In this document: piece by piece, positions 1-10,274 of the stretch
How the letters are laid out: each line of letters starts with the position of its first letter
How positions within the stretch are numbered: position 1 is the stretch's first letter
DNA from: Chionoecetes opilio
Lineage: Eukaryota > Arthropoda > Malacostraca > Decapoda > Majidae
Assembly (NCBI GenBank): GCA_016584305.1
Contig: JACEEZ010001826.1
Coordinates: forward strand, 27,501-91,500
Length of the DNA stretch: 64,000 nucleotides
Direction of reading: 5' to 3'
The notes under the pieces: generated by a model
Databases searched by the model: none
The model's input: only the letters and a program-made list of their open reading frames with translations
Told to the model about the DNA's origin: nothing
Program-made: the position numbers and the translations under genes

Positions 1-235
1 TAGCTGCAAATATAACTGTTGCGCATTTTGCTTCTCACGTTTCTCTTCGCGCGACGACAGACCGTAGCTCATCACCTTTCGGGCGGCAGGACACAGACTT
101 GCCAGATCTTTCAAACTTGAATACAATTTGTTTTCACGTTGGCAGAGGAATTTTTATATATCCAAGCATCTTCCGCAGCTAATATATATAGAGACTTGTT
201 TTACTTTACCTCTAATTTCCCTGAATTCCCCAGAG

Positions 236-505
236 TGGCGACTCAACTGTTGGGTTAAAATACTAGCTGGCGACTTTACTGTAGTAGGTATAGTGAGGTC
301 GCCACTCGGTTTTATTTTTGTCATTTGTTCATTTATAGCCCTAATATGACACAGATGAAGACACAAAATGACACAGACTTTCCAGATAGATCCTTCTAAC
401 TTTCCTGAAATCATGGATGTACAAATGTAAGTATTAACGCCACCACACGTCTGTAAATAACAAAGAAACGTAGAACTGGCGACTTCACTGTTATCTACGG
501 TAGCT
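236..505 (-). mobile_element. Partial MITE of the CCGTAGATAACA family
   Basis: Read on the minus strand, it starts with the TIR TACCGTAGATAACAGTGAAG (rc of 486-505) and shows the same internal sequence as the full copies at 24892-25371 and 51051-51537, including the short frame beginning MISG. The far end diverges near 240-260, so the second terminus is missing or not recognisable. Confidence 0.65.
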
Positions 506-594
506 AATTTGGTATATTCAGTTACTTTTCGTGATTTTATGGCTAACAGATGATTTTTTATAGCCAAGGAAAGATCTGGGCGTGAAGGGGTTAA
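506..594 (+). mobile_element. 3' half of a TTAA-type MITE (AACCCCTT family)
   Basis: It runs from GCTAATTTGGTATATTCAG to the terminus CTGGGCGTGAAGGGG at 590, followed by TTAA. Full-length relatives lie at 8270-8823 and 63632-63842, and a nested one at 3958-6625. The left half is absent here and the element abuts the CCGTAG-type MITE at 505. Confidence 0.65.
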
Positions 595-1234
595 TATGTA
601 TACTAAATCAAGTATAGACGTCCAGCCTCTGGCCCCTTTGCTTTTGGGTCAGTTCTTGGGGCTGGAACATGACAGCGAGCCACGTTCCAGCCAATTAACT
701 CATTACGTGAATTACTCATTAAGGGCTTGTTCTATGCATAAAGTTTGTTACACAGACCCCCGTTGATTTTGACAGCACTACTTGCATGTCGAATGTCAGT
801 TCAATCCGACAATAATTAGGAGTAGTTTACGCTAATTACTCATTAAGGACTTGTTTTACGCAAAAAAATTCTTCCGACGACCCCCATTGATTTTGACAGC
901 ACTACTTGCATGTCAAATTTCAGCTCAATCCGACAATAATTAGGAGTAGTTATACACTTTTTGGCGGAAACTTGGTTCCACGGGTCTTATGGTAAGTGAC
1001 AGCGAGTGAAGAAGAAGCTCGCTGTCAATTAATTAAGCAAAAAAAATATATATATACAGCTGACAATGACGAATAAAGTGAAAATTAAGTTAAAATATAT
1101 AAAAGAAGAATCACATCCGTCCCTCGGCAACAACAACATGGCCTTCAAAACAATAACAAACTGATTTTTTCTTTGCCATGAGTGAAAGTGAACTTGAAAA
1201 TCATGTATATAAAATGTAGAAAATATGAAACAGC
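595..1234. repeat. Non-coding stretch with a two-copy tandem repeat (about 709-956)
   Basis: Two copies about 124 bases apart share ATTACTCATTAAGG, TTTTGACAGCACTACTTG and CCGACAATAATTAGGAG, with some divergence between them. No gene is visible in the stretch. Confidence 0.6.
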
Positions 1235-1495
1235 TACCGTAGATAACACTATAGTCGCCAGTCACTCGCCACTGCACTAATGTCACCAGGCACAATATAT
1301 TACGGATTTTAGCATCACTACAGCCTTTGATGTGCCACTGAAGACGCATGCACAGTAGTTTATATTATGTACATCACACTACATGTCTTCAGTGGCACAT
1401 CAAAGTCTGTAGTGATGCTAAAATTCGTAATATATCGTGCCTGGCGACATTAGTGCAGTGGCGAGTGACTGGCAACTATAGTGTTATCTACGGTA
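1235..1495. mobile_element. Foldback MITE, near-perfect 261-bp palindrome
   Basis: Two arms of about 115 bases, TACCGTAGATAACACTATAG inward and its reverse complement at 1476-1495, surround a loop of roughly 35 bases near 1350-1385. The terminal TA pairs look like a TA target duplication as in Tc1/mariner elements. The outer part shares the CCGTAGATAACA terminus with the MITEs at 24892 and 51051. Confidence 0.8.
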
Positions 1496-1621
1496 ATATT
1501 ACAGCAACATGAAAAATATAAGCAAATAAAACTTTGAATATATGGTAAAAATTGGTTATTCCACCTTCTCGGTCCACCACCCTCTAACGTGGACCTGCAT
1601 TTCTGGGACACGTCAGTTTTG

Positions 1622-1670
1622 TAGATAAGAACATAAGAAAATAAGGAAGCTACAAGAGGCCGCTTGGATA
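1622..1670 (+). repeat. Short fragment of the ACATAAGAACATAAG SINE-like repeat
   Basis: The string AGAACATAAGAAAATAAGG followed by AAGCTACAAGAGGCCG is the start of the repeat seen in longer form at 15805, 26118, 51759 and 58846. Confidence 0.55.
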
Positions 1671-1811
1671 AACTCTGACATGTCCGAGCAATATAAAACC
1701 TTGGAAGCACAAACTCACAACCACATATCTTTCAACTTGGATTTAGATTTTCAAAGCATAAACTTCTAAATCAGACTCTTTGGGAGACTTTCACATCAAC
1801 GCTTTGGCCAT

Positions 1812-1985
1812 GAACACACCCACGCCCCTACACACCCACGCCCCTACACACCCACGCCCTACACACCCACGCCCTACACACCCACGCCCTACACACCCAC
1901 GCCCCTACACACCCACGCCCCAACACACCCACGCCCTACACACCCACGCCCCTACACACCCACGCCCCTACACACCCATGCCCTA
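1812..1985. repeat. Minisatellite, unit CACACCCACGCCC(C)TA
   Basis: About eleven units of 15-16 bases. The 112-residue frame over it (THPRPTHP pattern) is a repeat translation, not a gene. Confidence 0.9.
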
Positions 1986-2144
1986 CTACGAGCAGCGCCG
2001 AGGTGGGCCGGGCGGGTCACTCGGTGCGCTGTGCTTCGCTAAAGTGTACAGCCTTTTTTTTTCCTGTCCATATTTGTTGTCCTCCATTATTCATTTTGGT
2101 CTCCTATTGTTAGGTTAGTTAGGTTACCATTTTGGTCTCCTATT

Positions 2145-2520
2145 CAGTGCCAGGCACGCGATCCAAAAATAGGTGGTCCACTATTGCTATTCCACGATCG
2201 AAAATTTGGCGTTCCGCGATCGCGGAATATTTATTTTAGTTTGAATTAAAATTCCGCGATCGTTTATTCCGCGATCGGTAACCGCTAGCAAAGTTTTTCT
2301 TCGAAGAAATAAAGCATTAAGCCATTATAGCCCATTAAGTAGTAGCTGTTAAAAGTCAAAAGTCAAAATTTTGGACCGTGGACTAAAAATCGCGGAATTA
2401 AAGGCAAAAAAAAATTCCGCGATCGCGAACTAATTCAAATTTAATAAAAATTCCGCGATCGATTTTTGGTAGTCCACGATCGCGGAATCGCGGACTATAA
2501 TTCCGCTTAGCCCAGCACTG
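2145..2520. mobile_element. hAT-type MITE with 8-bp target duplication
   Basis: The 376-bp element starts CAGTGCCAGGC and ends GCCCAGCACTG. It is flanked by exact 8-bp direct repeats CTCCTATT at 2137-2144 and 2521-2528, the hAT signature. The interior is packed with the palindrome TTCCGCGATCGCGGAAT and its fragments. No transposase frame is present, so it is non-autonomous. Confidence 0.85.
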
Positions 2521-2528
2521 CTCCTATT

Positions 2529-2802
2529 GTTAGGCTAGGTTAGGGTACCATTTTGGTCTCATATTGTTTGAAAAAATAATGTTGCTTATGTTTCTCAAAA
2601 GACAATGTTCTATGAGGACATAGTTTTGAATAGAGTAACATTACAGCCATTATTTGCTGAAGGAGCGTCCCTACACGTGAATAAATGCAAGCTGTTTACG
2701 AAGGTTTAGTTTTTCTTTTTACGTTGTTGATTTTGTATTATATTAATATTCATTATTCATCTCTATTTGTTTGAAAATGCTTGTTTTACATACGTGTTTA
2801 CT
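2529..2802. other. AT-rich stretch, nothing recognised
   Basis: Short TTAGG-like words occur near 2105-2125 and 2529-2548, the flanks of the hAT insertion, but no repeat array or gene is visible. Confidence 0.5.
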
Positions 2803-3070
2803 TCACATACATATATTTTACTTTATATATGCTTTACTTTACATACATATATTTTACTTTATATATGCTTTACTTTACATACATATATTTTACTTTATAT
2901 ATGCTTTACTTCACATACATATATTTTACTTTATATATGCTTTACTTTACATACATATATTTTACTTTATATATGCTTTACTTCACATACATATATTTTA
3001 CTTTATATATGCTTTACTTCACATACATATATTTTACTTTATATATGCTTTACTTTACATACATATATAC
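2803..3070. repeat. 36-bp minisatellite, about seven units
   Basis: Unit ACATACATATATTTTACTTT followed by ATATATGCTTTACTT(T/C). As 36 is divisible by three, three forward frames stay open across it; these are artefacts. Confidence 0.9.
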
Positions 3071-3291
3071 GTGTTTAAAATAATGACAGTCAGCTGATAC
3101 TGTATTCCTAACACTGATAAACACAGAGTAGTGAAAGTCTGGTCTCGTAAATGTTTCCATAGCGGTGAACATTTCTTTTATATAAATGTTAAAAATGCAT
3201 GAAAAATCAGAAGAGTTTGTGTGCCTTTGTGGGTACTAACACGACTATCCAACACGCTAACCACTACACCACTGGACTGCATTATGTGTAA
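3071..3291. other. Unique-looking AT-rich spacer
   Basis: No gene, repeat or terminal inverted repeat recognised between the 36-bp array and the AAT array. Confidence 0.4.
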
Positions 3292-3295
3292 CGCC

Positions 3296-3327
<32 letters not shown>

Positions 3328-3364
3328 TAAAATAAATATAATGAATATTAATAATAATAATAAC

Positions 3365-3446
<82 letters not shown>

Positions 3447-3565
3447 TAATAAATATAACAATAATAATAATAATAATAAAATAATAATAATAATAATAAA
3501 TAATAATAATAATAAAAAAATAATAATAATAAAATAATAATAATAATAATAAATAATATAATAAC

Positions 3566-3623
<58 letters not shown>

Positions 3624-3659
3624 TAACAATAATAATAATACAATAATAATAAATAACAA

Positions 3660-3697
<38 letters not shown>

Positions 3698-3722
3698 TAA
3701 TAATAATAATATAATAATAATA

Positions 3723-3766
<44 letters not shown>

Positions 3767-3789
3767 TAATAATAATAATAATAATAATG
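3292..3789. repeat. (AAT)n microsatellite
   Basis: About 500 bases of AAT with occasional AAC and short slips. It produces poly-Asn, poly-Ile, poly-Leu and poly-Tyr frames that are not genes. Confidence 0.97.
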
Positions 3790-4185
3790 ATAAAAATGAT
3801 ACTATACTCATTTTTTTTTACGAGGCGAAAAATGGTGCCCCCTTGCTGCTTACTGCCTGATATTTGATGCCAGGAGAAGGGAATACTACGCTTCTTCTAA
3901 ATTTCAGGTGTATTTTATCATAGTTAACCCTATTATCAGGTAAACACAGGCATCATTTTAACCCCTTGAGACCCAGAACGTAATTTCCATTGTAATTTGG
4001 AAACATTAGACGATATTTAGTGACTATAAGCAATATTTTATAGATATGACCTGTTTAGTATTAGGGGCGTATTTAGGATCTTGAAACATGGGGGTTTTGT
4101 CCAGCCAACCAAGAGATCTTTAAATTTTTACAGGATAATTTCAATGTATTTCTGAGTACAATGACTATAAGATGTGAGACACTGG

Positions 4186-4950
4186 CCCGTATTCGTAGTC
4201 ACATACCATCATTGTACGTGGTCATTGTTCACTTTTTGTCTTGTCCTAATTAAATCAATATGTCATGCCAGCTTTGTTGTGATTGCAATAGGAGTACTGT
4301 ATGATTGCTCTAGTACTTTCCATGGCAGCTACAAGATCTCTGTTGTGATTGCAATAGGAGTACTGTATGATTGCTCTAGTACTTTCCATGGCAGCTACAA
4401 GATCTCTGTTGTGATTGCAATAGGAGTACTGTATGATTGCTCTAGTACTTTCCATGGCAGCTACAAGATCTCTGTTGTGATTGCAATAGGAGTACTGTAG
4501 GATTGCTCTAGTACTTTCCATGGCAGCTACAAGATCTCTGTTGTGATTGCAATAGGAGTACTGTAGGATTGCTCTAGTACTTTCCATGGCAGCTACAAGA
4601 TCTCTGTTGTGATTGCAATAGGAGTACTGTAGGATTGCTCTAGTACTTTCCATGGCAGCTACAAGATCTCTGTTGTGATTGCAATAGGAGTACTGTAGGA
4701 TTGCTCTAGTACTTTCCATGGCAGCTACAAGATCTCTGTTGTGATTGCAATAGGAGTACTGTAGGATTGCTCTAGTACTTTCCATGGCAGCTACAAGATC
4801 TCTGTTGTGATTGCAATAGGAGTACTGTAGGATTGCTCTAGTACTTTCCATGGCAGCTACAAGATCAAGTGAATAATTTTGACTGAGTAGAAATGGAACA
4901 AAATCATAGCAATTACCACGAGCAATCATGGTATGTGACTACGAATACGA
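4186..4950. mobile_element. Inverted-repeat element carrying a 66-bp minisatellite
   Basis: The left end CCGTATTCGTAGTCACATACC and the right end GGTATGTGACTACGAATACG form inverted repeats of 20 bases or more. Target duplication is unclear. The interior (about 4272-4866) is about nine tandem 66-bp units containing GATTGCAATAGGAGTACTG. A minus-strand frame of 224 residues over it has a 22-residue period and is a repeat artefact. Confidence 0.75.
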
Positions 4951-5146
4951 GCAACTGGCTTAGGATAACTTTTGAAACATGAAATCAAAATAAAATTAAG
5001 ACAATCTGGGTTCAACTTCGTTATTATTTTTATTTTCATCAGCAGGAGTAAAACCCTCAGAAAAGACCTCAAGCTTTGGCGTGATGAAGCAGTCCTGTAG
5101 ATTGTATATTCCCAAGGCTTTCTTCAATATGAAATGTGACCAACCT

Positions 5147-5205
5147 GGGTCTTATAACTACTTTTTTTTTTATTACATCACAAAGGACTGGCCAAGGACA
5201 CACAA
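5147..5205 (-). mobile_element. 3' tail of a LINE copy
   Basis: A T-run followed by ACAAAGGACTGGCCAAGG matches the 3' end of the LINE fragment at 52807-53395 (poly-A tail on the minus strand). Only the last 50-60 bases are present, consistent with 5' truncation. Confidence 0.55.
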
Positions 5206-5209
5206 CATT

Positions 5210-5668
5210 TTACTTCGAAAAAAATGCACTTCGAAAAAATGCACTTCGAAAAAATGCACTTCGAAAAAAATGCACTTTGAAAAAAATGCACTTTGAAAAA
5301 AATGCACTTTGAAAAAAATGCACTTCGAAAAAATGCACTTCGAAAAAATGCACTTCGAAAAATGCACTTCGAAAAAATGCACTTCGAAAAATGCACTTCG
5401 AAAAAATGCACTTCCGAAAAATGGACTTCGAAAAAAATGCACTTCGAAAAAATGCACTTCGAAAAAATGCACTTCGAAAAAATGCACTTCGAAAAAATGC
5501 ACTTCGAAAAAATGCACTTCGAAAAAATGCACTTCGAAAAAATGCACTTCGAAAAAATGCACTTCGAAAAAATGCACTTCGAAAAAATGCACTTCGAAAA
5601 AATGCACTTTGAAAAAAATGCACTTTGAAAAAATGCACTTCGACAAAAATGCACTTCGAAAAAATGCA
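5210..5668. repeat. 16-bp minisatellite, unit AATGCACTTCGAAAAA
   Basis: Close to thirty units, 15-17 bases each. TTCGAA palindromes occur in nearly every unit. Six overlapping frames (MHFEK, FFEVH patterns) are artefacts. Confidence 0.95.
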
Positions 5669-5774
5669 TCTTGCTGTCTTGTCCATCTGATATACTGTTC
5701 TTCACCTCTATGCAATACTATACTACAAACCTTTAAAAACCTTTACTATACAAAACCTATACTCAAGGTGTTTT

Positions 5775-5882
5775 GGTGTCTTCTCTCATGCACTCCTCAT
5801 CTCCTCTGTCATGCACTCCTCATCTCCTCTCATGCACTCCTCATCTCCTCTGTTCTCTCCACCTCTCTCATGTCCTGCTCAT
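5775..5882. repeat. Short minisatellite of CTCATCTCCTCTCATGCACTC type
   Basis: About four irregular units containing TCATGCACTCCTCATCTCC. Confidence 0.7.
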
Positions 5883-6128
5883 AAAAAGGATGCCATCAGC
5901 AAACGCAAGTAACATCTAAACCAAATATCTTGTGTTTTACTATAATTTTATGTTGGCCCCCGTCACAGCTTATCTTAGTTTTGTGAGAAAAAAAAAAAAA
6001 AAAAAAAAAGGTATTTGAGATCCAAATGATGAGATGGCTATTCATAAAACATTCGGAACTACAGCCCCCAAAGCCCAGGCCTAACTACGCCCTGTTTAGT
6101 ATCCTTGTCAACTAACTAATTTGGTATA

Positions 6129-6539
6129 CAGGTTGAAGTTCCCAAACTCGGCATCCCAAGACTCGGCAACACCCAAAACTCGGCTATGGTTCCGGATTTT
6201 CCAAAACACGGCAGAACACCCAAAACCCGGCGCGTAGTTGCCGGGTCGGCCGCTGGGTGCCACCACACTAGGCCGCTTGGTTTCTCCGCGCGATTTGTTT
6301 GTTTGTTATTGTTCATGGTGTTGTTGACGTAGAGTTTGTACACTGTTATTATGTGTACTTCTACAGGTCTGTTATTGGTATTAGGCTCCCAACGTCCAGG
6401 AACACCTATGGTGCAGTGAAGAAAGGCTGATTTTCATGCTTTTTTTCCCCTTAATATATCTACGTTCTAAAAGTCGGAAAATTCCATTACTCGGCTCGGC
6501 GCTGGTCCCGAGGTTGCCGAGTTTGGGAACTTCAACCTG
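6129..6539 (+). mobile_element. pogo/Tigger-type non-autonomous element, copy 1
   Basis: Terminal inverted repeats CAGGTTGAAGTTCCCAAACT and its complement at 6520-6539 are flanked by TA (6127-6128 and 6540-6541). The family keeps a short first coding segment of a CENP-B-like transposase in better copies (see 46172-46303); here that segment is damaged. Confidence 0.88.
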
Positions 6540-6625
6540 TATTCAGTTACTTTTCGTAATTTTATGGCTAACAACAGACAATTTTTTTTACAGTCAAGGA
6601 AAGATCTGGGCGTGAAGGGGTTAGG

Positions 6626-6805
6626 CATGAGACCTTAAGATCAGAAAGGAATTTTTGCCTCGTTAAAAAAAATACACTGTAGTAATGTTTCTGATCTTGG
6701 TACAGGTGACAACACTCTAACAGGAAATGAAGAATATTTTTTTGTGAACAGATAAAGAAAGTCCCATTAGGCAAGGCTCCTGGTGAGGCTACTAATCACC
6801 GAGAC
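6626..6805. other. Spacer, nothing recognised
   Basis: No gene or repeat family identified between the nested MITE and the CTA array. Confidence 0.4.
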
Positions 6806-6812
6806 CAATGAA

Positions 6813-6845
<33 letters not shown>

Positions 6846-6900
6846 GCTACTACTACTACTACTACTACTGCTACTACTACTACTACTACTACTACTCCTG

Positions 6901-6967
<67 letters not shown>

Positions 6968-6972
6968 CCCTG

Positions 6973-7003
<31 letters not shown>

Positions 7004-7011
7004 CCCTCCTC

Positions 7012-7053
<42 letters not shown>

Positions 7054-7055
7054 AT
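6806..7055. repeat. (CTA)n microsatellite
   Basis: About 250 bases with a few GCT and CCT interruptions. Confidence 0.96.
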
Positions 7056-7190
7056 TCCTCGTTGCTTTGCCATTCACTAACACACAAACTAACACACAAG
7101 AATGTTTATAAAATCGTACTATCTTGGAAGGAAGAAATTCTCAATATTGTCTTTTTGTATCTTATTATAATGATTTAATAAACCCATCTA

Positions 7191-7192
<2 letters not shown>

Positions 7193-7241
<49 letters not shown>

Positions 7242-7279
7242 GTGTGTGTGGTGTGTGTGTGTGTGTGTGTGTTGTGTGT

Positions 7280-7330
<51 letters not shown>

Positions 7331-7347
7331 TGTGTGTGTGTGTGTGT
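7193..7347. repeat. (GT)n microsatellite
   Basis: Interrupted (GT)n of about 155 bases. Confidence 0.97.
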
Positions 7348-7462
7348 TCTTTCTGTTTAACATCAGATTTGCGCATATTTGATGAGGTTAGACGGCCGAT
7401 GATACACTTCTAACTATCTCTATCCATTGCCTCAACTTCTTCAATGGCCAATGCTGTCTACA

Positions 7463-7464
7463 AT

Positions 7465-7514
<50 letters not shown>

Positions 7515-7574
7515 CACTCTCTCTCTCTCTCTCACTCTCTCTCTCTCACTCTCACTCTCTCTCTCTCTCTCACT
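7463..7574. repeat. (CT)n microsatellite next to the last TMEM164-like exon
   Basis: It begins a few bases from the predicted stop codon at 7570, so it would be 3' UTR on the minus strand. Confidence 0.93.
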
Positions 7575-7791
7575 CACTACGGATGACTGTTACCGTTAGA
7601 CAGATGCACATCACTCTTGGTCCTGCGGTGGGTGAGGTGGTGGTGGTGGTGGTGGTGGAGGGCGCTGGGTGGGGGGGCGCTGGGGGTGGCGGGGGGGGCG
7701 TGGTGGAGGGGGAGGGCGGGGGGGTGTAGGCGAGGGGCTGCCGCTGGTCGTAGGCACTCATGGTGACGTCCAGAGCCAACGTGTCCTTGAC
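7570..7791 (-). CDS. TMEM164: Probable last coding exon of the TMEM164-like gene
   Basis: The exon starts after a pyrimidine-containing acceptor ending CACAG at 7792 and stays open for 74 codons to a TGA at 7572-7570. It enters in phase 0, the phase in which the exon at 15799-15629 ends, so the join reads FPPTK then VKDTLALDVTMSAYDQ. The first 20 or so residues look like ordinary protein. The rest is low complexity: proline-rich, then a run of seven threonines, then a short tail. It sits between a (CT)n tract on one side and a (GA)n tract on the other. Assignment to this gene rests on strand, order, phase and splice site, not on a conserved motif. The low-complexity tail may be partly untranslated if an unseen donor lies inside it. 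Confidence 0.55.
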   Translation of the reverse strand, partial: VKDTLALDVTMSAYDQRQPLAYTPPPSPSTTPPPPPPAPPHPAPSTTTTTTTSPTAGPRVMCICLTVTVIRSE

Positions 7792-7872
7792 CTGTGGCGA
7801 GAATGCAAGATTAAAATGTTAGAAAAATAAGGAAATATGAAAAATACTAAAATTTAAAGGATATGGGGTTTT

Positions 7873-8145
<273 letters not shown>

Positions 8146-8269
8146 AAAAATTAGAAATCTATATACATATTTTACAATGGTTATTCTAGTACTTCTTATA
8201 GAATACAAGTATGCAAATATTAAATACATAGTAAGATTTTAAACATATAATAAAAAACTCACAAGACAG

Positions 8270-8823
8270 TTAACCCCTTCACGCCCACATCTTTCCTTGG
8301 CTATATAAAATTGTCTGTTGTCGAGCCATAAAATAACGAAAAGTCACTGAATATACCACAGTAGTTAGTGGACAAGGATACTAAACAGGTCATAGCTATA
8401 AAATATTGCTTATAGTCACTACAAATCGTCTGTTGTTAGCCATAAAATTACAAAAAGTCACTGAATATACCACAGTAGTTAGTGGACAAGGCTACTTAAC
8501 AGGTCATAGCTATAAAACATTGCTTATAGTCACTACAAATGGTCTGTTGTGGGCCATAAAATAACGAAAAGTCACTGAATATACCACAGTAGTTAGTGGA
8601 CAAGGATACTAAACAGGTCATAGCTATAAAATATTGCTTATAGTCACTAAAAATCGTCTGTTGTTAGCCATAAAATAACGAAAAGTCACTGAATATACCA
8701 CAGTAGTTAGTGGACAAGGATACTAAACAGGTCATAGTTATAAAATATTGCTTATAGTCACTACAAATCGTCTAATGGTACACAAATTACAATGGAAATT
8801 ACGTTCTGGGCCTCAAGGGTTAC
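8270..8823 (-). mobile_element. TTAA-type MITE with tandemly expanded interior
   Basis: It begins TTAA/CCCCTTCACGCCCACATC and ends ACGTTCTGGGCCTCAAGG. A unit of about 116 bases (GTCTGTTGTTAGCCATAAAA to TATAGTCACTACAAATC) occurs four times, whereas the copy at 63632 has one. Confidence 0.8.
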
Positions 8824-8914
8824 GATTTGCTACCTTATAGAAGCACCTTAACTTGAAGCGGCTGGTCACTGGCTGCCGTCTTTTAGATTCTGGCCACCGA
8901 GAGTTTGACACGTA

Positions 8915-9464
8915 CAGTAAAACCTCTCGTATTCGGACTTTGACATTATTCGGACCTTCTCCCCTTTTTTTTTTTCTTCTTTAAATTTTTTTTAGGGGTC
9001 AAAATTTCCTAGCTATATATACGCCTAGAACTTTTTTTTTTTTTTTTTTTTTTTTAAGGGGTCGAAATTTCCTAGCTATATATACGCCTAGAAGTCGAAA
9101 TTTCCTAGCTCTCTATATGTTTAAAAATTTTTTTTTTTTTTTAGGGGTTGAAATTTCCTAGCTATATACATATATGCTTACTTTTTTTTTTTTTTTAGGG
9201 TGAAATTTCCTAGCTATATACATATATGCTTACTTTTTTTTTTTTTTTTTAGGGGTCGAAATTTCCTAGCTCTATATACGCCTAGATTTTTTTTTTTTTT
9301 TTAGGGGTCGAAATTTCCTAGCTACATATATATATTCATTAAACACCTAGAATTATTATTATTATTATTTTTTTTTTTTTTTCCACATCCCCCCATTATT
9401 CGGATCCTTGCATTACTCGGACCACTCCTTGGCCCAATTAGTCCCAATATGAGAGGTTTTACTG
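8915..9464. mobile_element. Tigger-like MITE with a poly-T minisatellite inside
   Basis: Inverted ends CAGTAAAACCTCTCGTATT and ATATGAGAGGTTTTACTG are flanked by TA (8913-8914 and 9465-9466). The interior (about 8980-9340) is six or so units of AGGGGTCGAAATTTCCTAGC plus a T-run. Confidence 0.82.
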
Positions 9465-9511
9465 TATGATATTTTCGTGGCTGCTGGCTCGCGGTAGGAG
9501 AGACATCAGTA

Positions 9512-9870
9512 CAGGTTGAAGTTCCCAAACTCGGCATCCCAAGACTCGGCAACACCCAAAACTCGGCTATGGTTCCGGATTTTCCAAAACACAGCAGAAC
9601 ACCCAAAACCCGGCGCGTAGTTGCCAGGTCGGCCTGCTGGTGCCACCACACTAGGCGCTTGGTTTCTTCCCGCGATTTGTTTGTTGTTATTGTTCACTGG
9701 TGTTGTGACTGTAGAGTTGTGTACACTGTTATTTTGTGTACTTCTACAGGTCTGTATTGGTATTTGGCTCCCTAACCATTTTTTTCCCTAATATCTACTT
9801 CTAAAGTCGAAATTCCATTACTCGGCTCGGCACTGGTCCCGAGGTTGCCGAGTTTGGGAACTTCAACCTG
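9512..9870 (+). mobile_element. pogo/Tigger-type non-autonomous element, copy 2
   Basis: Same 25-base inverted termini as copy 1, TA on both sides (9510-9511, 9871-9872). The interior is shorter, with the coding remnant largely deleted. Confidence 0.88.
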
Positions 9871-9872
9871 TA

Positions 9873-10274
9873 CGCTTAATTTTCCCGTGCGAGCAACATC
9901 TCTCAAATCTTCTCTTATTGTATCGAGAAGCTGTATATAAACCTTTGTAGACATAAGTGTTAACAAATAGGCGTGTTTAAAATCAACAGAGCAATTCCAT
10001 CTGTTGTTGTGTTGTGGTGTTGTGTGTGTGATGACCCGCTGGCAGCCTCAGATCAAGACACAACGCCTCGGCCCATCACCGCCTGATTCCTATTCCAACT
10101 CCCCACGTCTTCCTTGACCTTATCACGCCTCCTTCCCTTCTTCCTTGACCTGTCTCTTATCACGCCTCCTTCCCTTCTTCCTTATTTCGTGACTCACCCT
10201 CTGCCCTCCATAGCCACAAACATGTCACAACCCGTCCTGACACGCCCCTTGTCCTCAATCCGTCTCTTCCCTTT
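9873..10274. other. Unique-looking spacer with a short direct repeat
   Basis: A stretch of about 37 bases containing ATCACGCCTCCTTCCCTTC is present twice near 10122-10185. No gene recognised. Confidence 0.5.

Larger units (their letters stand above)
4061..6093. mobile_element. hAT-like element inserted in the TTAA MITE
   Basis: Inverted termini (T)TAGGGGCGTATTTAGG on the left and CCTAACTACGCCCT on the right are flanked by exact 8-bp repeats GTTTAGTA at 4053-4060 and 6094-6101. The interior holds a second inverted-repeat element (about 4186-4950), a LINE tail and a 16-bp minisatellite. No transposase was recognised. Confidence 0.75.
3958..6625 (+). mobile_element. TTAA-type MITE interrupted by two nested elements
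   Basis: The left end TTAA/CCCCTTGAGACCCAGAACG begins at 3962 and the right end CTGGGCGTGAAGGGG stops at 6621, followed by TTAG. Removing a 2.0-kb insertion at 4061-6093 and a pogo-type insertion at 6129-6539 restores an element of about 220 bp like the one at 63632-63842. TTAA-like flanks and CCC termini suggest piggyBac relatives; this is inference, since no transposase is present. Confidence 0.75.

Noticed and set aside
2105..2130. TTAGG-like words resembling arthropod telomere repeat
   Set aside because: Only two or three imperfect words; part of the flank of the hAT insertion.
3178..3811. Poly-Asn, poly-Leu, poly-Ile and poly-Tyr frames
   Set aside because: Pure AAT microsatellite.
5173..5884. 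Several 100-190 codon frames on both strands
   Set aside because: Products of the 16-bp minisatellite.
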